64,000 bases of DNA. Source: Phytophthora hibernalis. Its lineage: Eukaryota > Oomycota > Peronosporomycetes > Peronosporales > Peronosporaceae. A model generated the notes under the pieces. The model worked only from the letters and a program-made list of their open reading frames with translations. It did no database searches and was not told the origin of the DNA. The position numbers and the translations under genes are program-made. Below, in pieces: positions 56,669 through 64,000 of this stretch; positions within the stretch are counted from its first letter, which is position 1, and each line of letters opens with the position of its first letter. Where the stretch lies: contig JAAKBF010000341.1 in NCBI GenBank assembly GCA_012656075.1, forward strand, positions 1 through 64,000, read 5' to 3'.

Positions 56669-57336
56669 GGGTTAACGACAAAACAACCCATACGACACAA
56701 AATCGCACACTGCGCACTCACAAACCAACAACGTAACACACCACGCCTACACGCCTACACACCACCCGACACCCTCCGCGCCACACACGCACCCCAGCCA
56801 TCACTCAACAAGCACACGCAAGGCCGTACGCACGCCAAATCCAGCCGAGCACCGCCACTGCTTCCACTGCTTCTCCACGGCAACTTTCAACCCTCCTGGA
56901 CACTCATCGCCCCTCTTCTACTCGCCAGCTACACAACGCAGACCCTCGACCCGCCAAACGCACCAACAAAGGCAGATCATACCCCAAAAGTTCCGTCCAT
57001 CCGGGCCGGATCGAGCCCCGCCTCGGCCCGATTTGTTTATCCCTGAGCACCACGCACTCGCCCACGCGCCGCTTGCTTGTGTGCCGATACGCTCAGAGGC
57101 CCAGCCACTTGGACAGCTATCAATCCTAGCTGTTTGTCCACTGACCAAGCTGGGGACCCGGCGGTGGCGCTACTGTGTCTGTGCCGCGCGTGCTAGCGTT
57201 GAAGTCGACTGTTTGACCGCCTCTATTGTGCAAGGCGGTAGCGGGCAGTCCGAGGAGCAGCCTCCGAGGTTAAACGATGCACGAACGCGTGTGCTAGATG
57301 CTGTGATGCTCGCTTGCGGCGTGCAGCAAAAGGATA

Positions 57337-57418
57337 TGTCAGCTGTGGGATTTGAACACACGCGTTCGAAAACATTACGACCTGAACGTAACCCCTTAGA
57401 CCACTCGGGCAAACTGAC
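57337..57418 (-). tRNA. tRNA-Leu(CAG), unit R8, T-stem mismatch
   Basis: Full 82 bases, same sequence as L1. Confidence 0.8.
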
Positions 57419-58087
57419 GGGTTAACGACAAAACAACCCATACGACACAAAATCGCACACTGCGCACTCACAAACCAACAACGTAACACACCACGCCTAC
57501 ACGCCTACACACCACCCGACACCCTCCGCGCCACACACGCACCCCAGCCATCACTCAACAAGCACACGCAAGGCCGTACGCACGCCAAATCCAGCCGAGC
57601 ACCGCCACTGCTTCCACTGCTTCTCCACGGCAACTTTCAACCCTCCTGGACACTCATCGCCCCTCTTCTACTCGCCAGCTACACAACGCAGACCCTCGAC
57701 CCGCCAAACGCACCAACAAAGGCAGATCATACCCCCAAAAGTTCCGTCCATCCGGGCCGGATCGAGCCCCGCCTCGGCCCGATTTGTTTATCCCTGAGCA
57801 CCACGCACTCGCCCACGCGCCGCTTGCTTGTGTGCCGATACGCTCAGAGGCCCAGCCACTTGGACAGCTATCAATCCTAGCTGTTTGTCCACTGACCAAG
57901 TTGGGGACCCGGCGGTGGCGCTACTGTGTCTGTGCCGCGCGTGCTAGCGTTGAAGTCGACTGTTTGACCGCCTCTATTGTGCAAGGCGGTAGCGGGCAGT
58001 CCGAGGAGCAGCCTCCGAGGTTAAACGATGCACGAACGCGTGTGCTAGATGCTGTGATGCTCGCTTGCGGCGTGCAGCAAAAGGATA

Positions 58088-58169
58088 TGTCAGCTGTGGG
58101 ATTTGAACACACGCGTTCGAAAACATTACGACCTGAACGTAACCCCTTAGACCACTCGGGCAAACTGAC
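58088..58169 (-). tRNA. tRNA-Leu(CAG), unit R7, T-stem mismatch
   Basis: Full 82 bases, same sequence as L1; its mirror L7 is canonical. Confidence 0.8.
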
Positions 58170-58829
58170 GGGTTAACGACAAAACAACCCATACGACACA
58201 AAATCGCACACTGCGCACTCACAAACCAACAACGTAACACACCACGCCTACACGCCTACACACCACCCGACACCCTCCGCGCCACACACGCACCCCAGCC
58301 ATCACTCAACAAGCACACGCAAGGCCGTACGCACGCCAAATCCAGCCGAGCACCGCCACTGCTTCCACTGCTTCTCCACGGCAACTTTCAACCCTCCTGG
58401 ACACTCATCGCCCCTCTTCTACTCGCCAGCTACACAACGCAGACCCTCGACCCGCCAAACGCACCAACAAAGGCAGATCATACCCCCAAAAGTTCCGTCC
58501 ATCCGGGCCGGATCGAGCCCCGCCTCGGCCCGATTTCCCTGAGCACCACGCACTCGCCCACGCGCCGCTTGCTTGTGTGCCGATACGCTCAGAGGCCCAG
58601 CCACTTGGACAGCTATCAATCCTAGCTGTTTGTCCACTGACCAAGTTGGGGACCCGGCGGTGGCGCTACTGTGTCTGTGCCGCGCGTGCTAGCGTTGAAG
58701 TCGACTGTTTGACCGCCTCTATTGTGCAAGGCGGTAGCGGGCAGTCCGAGCAGCCTCCGAGGTTAAACGATGCACGAACGCGTGTGCTAGATGCTGTGAT
58801 GCTCGCTTGCGGCGTGCAGCAAAAGGATA

Positions 58830-58909
58830 TGTCAGCTGTGGGATTTGAACACGCGTTCGAAAACATTACGACCTGAACGTAACCCCTTAGACCACTCGGG
58901 CAAACTGAC
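58830..58909 (-). pseudogene. tRNA-Leu(CAG), unit R6, 2-base deletion
   Basis: Same GT deletion as R12. Confidence 0.65.
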
Positions 58910-59572
58910 GGGTTAACGACAAAACAACCCATACGACACAAAATCGCACACTGCGCACTCACAAACCAACAACGTAACACACCACGCCTACACGCCTACA
59001 CACCACCCGACACCCTCCGCGCCACACACGCACAGCCATCACTCAACAAGCACACGCAAGGCCGTACGCACGCCAAATCCAGCCGAGCACCGCCACTGCT
59101 TCCACTGCTTCTCCACGGCAACTTTCAACCCTCCTGGACACTCATCGCCCCTCTTCTACTCGCCAGCTACACAACGCAGACCCTCGACCCGCCAAACGCA
59201 CCAACAAAGGCAGATCATACCCCCAAAAGTTCCGTCCATCCGGGCCGGATCGAGCCCCGCCTCGGCCCGATTTGTTTATCCCTGAGCACCACGCACTCGC
59301 CCACGCGCCGCTTGCTTGTGTGCCGATACGCTCAGAGGCCCAGCCACTTGGACAGCTATCAATCCTAGCTGTTTGTCCACTGACCAAGTTGGGGACCCGG
59401 CGGTGGCGCTACTGTGTCTGTGCCGCGCGTGCTAGCGTTGAAGTCGACTGTTTGACCGCCTCTATTGTGCAAGGCGGTAGCGGGCAGTCGAGGCAGCCTC
59501 CGAGGTTAAACGATGCACGAACGCGTGTGCTAGATGCTGTGATGCTCGCTTGCGGCGTGCAGCAAAAGGATA

Positions 59573-59652
59573 TGTCAGCTGTGGGATTTGAACACGCGTT
59601 CGAAAACATTACGACCTGAACGTAACCCCTTAGACCACTCGGGCAAACTGAC
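59573..59652 (-). pseudogene. tRNA-Leu(CAG), unit R5, 2-base deletion
   Basis: Same GT deletion as R12; the spacer shares a further deletion (CAGTCGAGGCAGCC) with R3. Confidence 0.65.
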
Positions 59653-60318
59653 GGGTTAACGACAAAACAACCCATACGACACAAAATCGCACACTGCGCA
59701 CTCACAAACCAACAACGTAACACACCACGCCTACACGCCTACACACCACCCGACACCCTCCGCGCCACACACGCACCCCAGCCATCACTCAACAAGCACA
59801 CGCAAGGCCGTACGCACGCCAAATCCAGCCGAGCACCGCCACTGCTTCCACTGCTTCTCCACGGCAACTTTCAACCCTCCTGGACACTCATCGCCCCTCT
59901 TCTCTCGCCAGCTACACAACGCAGACCCTCGACCCGCCAAACGCACCAACAAAGGCAGATCATACCCCCAAAAGTTCCGTCCATCCGGGCCGGATCGAGC
60001 CCCGCCTCGGCCCGATTTGTTTGCCTGAGCACCACGCACTCGCCCACGCGCCGCTTGCTTGTGTGCCGATACGCTCAGAGGCCCAGCCACTTGGACAGCT
60101 ATCAATCCTAGCTGTTTGTCCACTGACCAAGTTGGGGACCCGGCGGTGGCGCTACTGTGTCTGTGCCGCGCGTGCTAGCGTTGAAGTCGACTGTTTGACC
60201 GCCTCTATTGTGCAAGGCGGTAGCGGGCAGTCCGAGGAGCAGCCTCCGAGGTTAAACGATGCACGAACGCGTGTGCTAGATGCTGTGATGCTCGCTTGCG
60301 GCGTGCAGCAAAAGGATA

Positions 60319-60400
60319 TGTCAGCTGTGGGATTTGAACACACGCGTTCGAAAACATTACGACCTGAACGTAACCCCTTAGACCACTCGGGCAAACTGAC
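60319..60400 (-). tRNA. tRNA-Leu(CAG), unit R4, T-stem mismatch
   Basis: Full 82 bases, same sequence as L1. Confidence 0.8.
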
Positions 60401-61063
60401 GGGTTAACGACAAAACAACCCATACGACACAAAATCGCACACTGCGCACTCACAAACCAACAACGTAACACACCACGCCTACACGCCTACACACCACCCG
60501 ACACCCTCCCGCGCCACACACGCACCCCAGCCATCAAACAAGCACACGCAAGGCCGTACGCACGCCAAATCCAGCCGAGCACCGCCACTGCTTCCACTGC
60601 TTCTCCACGGCAACTTTCAACCCTCCTGGACACTCATCGCCCCTCTTCTACTCGCCAGCTACACAACGCAGACCCTCGACCCGCCAAACGCACCAACAAA
60701 GGCAGATCATACCCCCAAAAGTTCCGTCCATCCGGGCCGGATCGAGCCCCGCCTCGGCCCGATTTGTTTATCCCTGAGCACCACGCACTCGCCCACGCGC
60801 CGCTTGCTTGTGTGCCGATACGCTCAGAGGCCCAGCCACTTGGACAGCTATCAATCCTAGCTGTTTGTCCACTGACCAAGTTGGGGACCCGGCGGTGGCG
60901 CTACTGTGTCTGTGCCGCGCGTGCTAGCGTTGAAGTCGACTGTTTGACCGCCTCTATTGTGCAAGGCGGTAGCGGGCAGTCGAGGCAGCCTCCGAGGTTA
61001 AACGATGCACGAACGCGTGTGCTAGATGCTGTGATGCTCGCTTGCGGCGTGCAGCAAAGGATA

Positions 61064-61143
61064 TGTCAGCTGTGGGATTTGAACACGCGTTCGAAAACAT
61101 TACGACCTGAACGTAACCCCTTAGACCACTCGGGCAAACTGAC
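61064..61143 (-). pseudogene. tRNA-Leu(CAG), unit R3, 2-base deletion
   Basis: Same GT deletion as R12; shares a spacer deletion with R5. Confidence 0.65.
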
Positions 61144-61812
61144 GGGTTAACGACAAAACAACCCATACGACACAAAATCGCACACTGCGCACTCACAAAC
61201 CAACAACGTAACACACCACGCCTACACGCCTACACACCACCCGACACCCTCCGCGCCACACACGCACCCCAGCCATCACTCAACAAGCACACGCAAGGCC
61301 GTACGCACGCCAAATCCAGCCGAGCACCGCCACTGCTTCCACTGCTTCTCCACGGCAACTTTCAACCCTCCTGGACACTCATCGCCCCTCTTCTACTCGC
61401 CAGCTACACAACGCAGACCCTCGACCCGCCAAACGCACCAACAAAGGCAGATCATACCCCCAAAAGTTCCGTCCATCCGGGCCGGATCGAGCCCCGCCTC
61501 GGCCCGATTTGTTTATGCCTGAGCACCACGCACTCGCCCACGCGCCGCTTGCTTGTGTGCCGATACGCTCAGAGGCCCAGCCACTTGGACAGCTATCAAT
61601 CCTAGCTGTTTGTCCACTGACCAAGTTGGGGACCCGGCGGTGGCGCTACTGTGTCTGTGCCGCGCGTGCTAGCGTTGAAGTCGACTGTTTGACCGCCTCT
61701 ATTGTGCAAGGCGGTAGCGGGCAGTCCGAGGAGCAGCCTCCGAGGTTAAACGATGCACGAACGCGTGTGCTAGATGCTGTGATGCTCGCTTGCGGCGTGC
61801 AGCAAAAGGATA

Positions 61813-61894
61813 TGTCAGCTGTGGGATTTGAACACACGCGTTCGAAAACATTACGACCTGAACGTAACCCCTTAGACCACTCGGGCAAACTGAC
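61813..61894 (-). tRNA. tRNA-Leu(CAG), unit R2, T-stem mismatch
   Basis: Full 82 bases, same sequence as L1. Confidence 0.8.
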
Positions 61895-62557
61895 GGGTTA
61901 ACGACAAAACAACCCATACGACACAAAATCGCACACTGCGCACTCACAAACCAACAACGTAACACACCACGCCTACACGCCTACACACCACCCGACACCC
62001 TCCCGCGCCACACGCACCCCAGCCATCACTCAACAAGCACACGCAAGGCCGTACGCACGCCAAATCCAGCCGAGCACCGCCACTGCTTCCACTGCTTCTC
62101 CACGGCAACTTTCAACCCTCCTGGACACTCATCGCCCCTCTTCTACTCGCCAGCTACACAACGCAGACCCTCGACCCGCCAAACGCACCAACAAAGGCAG
62201 ATCATACCCCAAAAGTTCCGTCCATCCGGGCCGGATCGAGCCCCGCCTCGGCCCGATTTGTTTATGCCTGAGCACCACGCACTCGCCCACGCGCCGCTTG
62301 CTTGTGCCGATACGCTCAGAGGCCCAGCCACTTGGACAGCTATCAATCCTAGCTGTTTGTCCACTGACCAAGTTGGGGACCCGGCGGTGGCGCTACTGTG
62401 TCTGTGCCGCGCGTGCTAGCGTTGAAGTCGACTGTTTGACCGCCTCTATTGTGCAAGGCGGTAGCGGGCAGTCCGAAGCAGCCTCCGAGGTTAAACGATG
62501 CACGAACGCGTGTGCTAGATGCTGTGATGCTCGCTTGCGGCGTGCAGCAAAAGGATA

Positions 62558-62639
62558 TGTCAGCTGTGGGATTTGAACACACGCGTTCGAAAACATTACG
62601 ACCTGAACGTAACCCCTTAGACCACTCGGGCAAACTGAC
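62558..62639 (-). tRNA. tRNA-Leu(CAG), unit R1, T-stem mismatch
   Basis: Full 82 bases, same sequence as L1; outermost right-arm gene, mirror of L1. Confidence 0.8.
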
Positions 62640-63017
62640 GGGTTAACGACAAAACAACCCATACGACACAAAATCGCACACTGCGCACTCACAAACCAAC
62701 AACGTAACACACCACGCCTACACGCCTACACACCACCCGACACCCTCCGCGCCACACACGCACCCCAGCCATCACTCAACAAGCACACGCAAGGCCGTAC
62801 GCACGCCAAATCCAGCCGAGCACCGCCACTGCTTCCACTGCTTCTCCACGGCAACTTTCAACCCTCCTGGACACTCATCGCCCCTCTTCTACTCGCCAGC
62901 TACACAACGCAGACCCTCGACCCGCCAAACGCACCAACAAGGCAGATCATACCCCCAAAGTTCCGTCCATCCGGGCCGGATCGAGCCCCGCCTCGGCCCG
63001 ATTTGTTTGCCCTGAGC

Positions 63018-64000
63018 GGACATCGGAAGTCGGTATTATAATAGTTTAGAGTCTAATAAAGCCGCGACTTCGCACGAATAGCTCTGGATTTAACTTTGAG
63101 CTCAACAAATTCAGTTTCAGAGTGAGTGTTTATAGAAAAATGGAATTCGTCGTGCAAATTCACTTCATATTCATGTACGCCATTTTTGGATTGTATTGAT
63201 TAGGAGATACTGATTGGCAAAATGAAGGCGAAAAAATAAGCTACTTCAAAGTATTTGCAAGATGTTGGTTGAAGAAATCTTGAAGGAATCCAAATTCGTG
63301 ATCAGCATCCTTCGCTTCTAATTAACGATTGCTACTTGTAACTATGACAAGCATGCCTGCGTATTTACTCAAACAAACCCCTCCCAATGCGTGTAGCTTT
63401 CTCACCGTGTGTATCCATAGCACCGGGCGTGAAAATTCCCCTAAATTTTGTTGGCCAAGATAGCTACAGGACTAGCTGCGAAATGTTACACGAATAAGTT
63501 CCGTGACTAGTCTTGCATGAAAGTGAAAAGGATAAGTCGTCAATTCAACGACGCAGGCATATTCTTACTATACCAGTACCACCACACTGTATGAATGCCG
63601 GGCAACAACCAAAAACAAAATATTTACTGGGCACGCGCTAATATATTCCAAACGAATGGGACTATCTACAACCACTGTAGTGTGCTCGGTATTATAGTAC
63701 AGAGTTCCCGGCAAAGGGAGAAAGGTGATTCAATAAATTCTTCCAGGTTATAAGATTTGCAAACGGATTTGTATCGCGTAGAGCGGGCTTTGTACAAATG
63801 TACTAATTTTGCAGGTAAATAACTGATTACGGTTCTCCCTTTGCCGGAAACTCTGTACAGTAATCTGCGTGAAAAAGCAACGGGTGTACAGCTTATATCC
63901 TGCAAAATGTTAAATAATGCCAGACGAGGAGGAGATGGGTGAGGTACTAAATATTAGGTTGCTCGTCTTTGCTCTTTACGCACTCCTTATACACCCTGTC
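63018..64000 (-). repeat. Right flank of the palindrome: inverted copy of 37,051-38,026
   Basis: From 63,030 (CGGAAGTCGGTATTATAATA) to the window end the sequence is the reverse complement of the left flank, with scattered substitutions and small indels. For example the left CCAAGCCTCGCTACGCGATA corresponds to CAAAGCCCGCTCTACGCGAT here. The copy continues beyond the window. A minus-strand open frame at 63,666-63,905 runs through the MITE and is not supported as a gene. Confidence 0.9.
63700..63855. mobile_element. MITE, 156 bp, TA target duplication (right flank copy)
   Basis: Mirror copy of the MITE at 37194-37351: CAGAGTTCCCGGCAAAGGGA at one end and its inverse at the other, both bordered by TA. 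It was inserted before the flanks were duplicated. Confidence 0.7.

Larger units (their letters stand above)
50698..63017 (-). repeat. Right arm of the palindrome: inverted array of tRNA-Leu units
   Basis: Sixteen units in opposite orientation to the left arm, with tRNA spacing 740-751 bases in the outer part, shrinking to 733 and 710 near the centre. A scrambled remnant of a seventeenth unit lies at the centre. The arm ends at GCCCTGAGC (63,009-63,017), the inverse of the left array start. Unit number and order mirror the left arm, but the small differences between units are mostly not mirrored. Confidence 0.95.

Noticed and set aside
38351..62710. Dozens of open frames of 60-175 codons in the array (for example products starting MPEWSKGLRSGRN or MLRCWFVSAQC)
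   Set aside because: They run through the tRNA and spacer in several frames on both strands, change length with every small indel between units, and the PEWSKG..GSNPTA pattern is simply a translated tRNA.
38033..63017. CRISPR array or rDNA/5S array
   Set aside because: Units are 750 bp and nearly identical, not short repeats with unique spacers; no 5S, 5.8S, 18S or 28S sequence is recognised in the unit.

Overview
The window is nuclear DNA of an oomycete, most likely a Peronosporales species (Phytophthora or a relative). This rests on: two genes with an oomycete secretion layout (signal peptide, then RxLR, then an acidic EER motif); a bZIP protein with the cysteine-type basic region known from oomycetes; several Inr+FPR-like core promoters (TCATTYY followed closely by CAWTTT) just upstream of genes; short GT-AG introns of 56-141 bases; and flagellate-eukaryote genes (ARMC2-like, calpain-7, RRN3).

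Layout. 1-12,300 is gene-poor: a broken RxLR-type gene, a decayed DDE_1 (pogo/jerky-like) transposase, three non-autonomous inverted-repeat elements (4526-4794, 5792-6019, 6383-7149) and a frameshifted bZIP gene. 12,300-19,400 holds a four-exon cytochrome b561, a broken multi-pass membrane protein, a broken ARMC2-like gene and a second RxLR-type gene. 19,400-23,000 is non-coding and carries one copy of a dispersed repeat. 23,000-36,250 is a compact gene block: mitochondrial carrier with an EF-hand-like N-terminus, calpain-7, a small protein perhaps related to a complex I subunit, an FN3/coiled-coil protein, the Pol I factor RRN3, and an uncharacterised protein. 36,700-38,030 is a second copy of the dispersed repeat, with a small MITE inside.

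The striking part is 38,033-63,017: a head-to-head palindrome about 25 kb long. Each arm is a tandem array of ~750 bp units, and each unit carries one tRNA-Leu(CAG) gene. I count 17 genes on + in the left arm and 16 on - in the right arm, plus one remnant, all pointing towards the centre. The palindrome continues into the flanks (37,051-38,026 against 63,030-64,000, inverted, visibly diverged) and runs out of the window. The centre lies exactly in a 7-bp hairpin that every unit contains. Only three of the 33 genes have a fully paired T-arm; 18 full-length copies share one base change in the T-stem/B-box, and 12 carry deletions.

Many genes outside the array (carrier, calpain-7, RRN3, ARMC2, bZIP, membrane protein, FN3 protein) are recognisable along their whole length but broken by several single-base frameshifts. 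Since housekeeping genes are affected too, residual indel errors in a long-read assembly are a likely cause, so 'pseudogene' calls are provisional. The same caution applies to small indels between array units.
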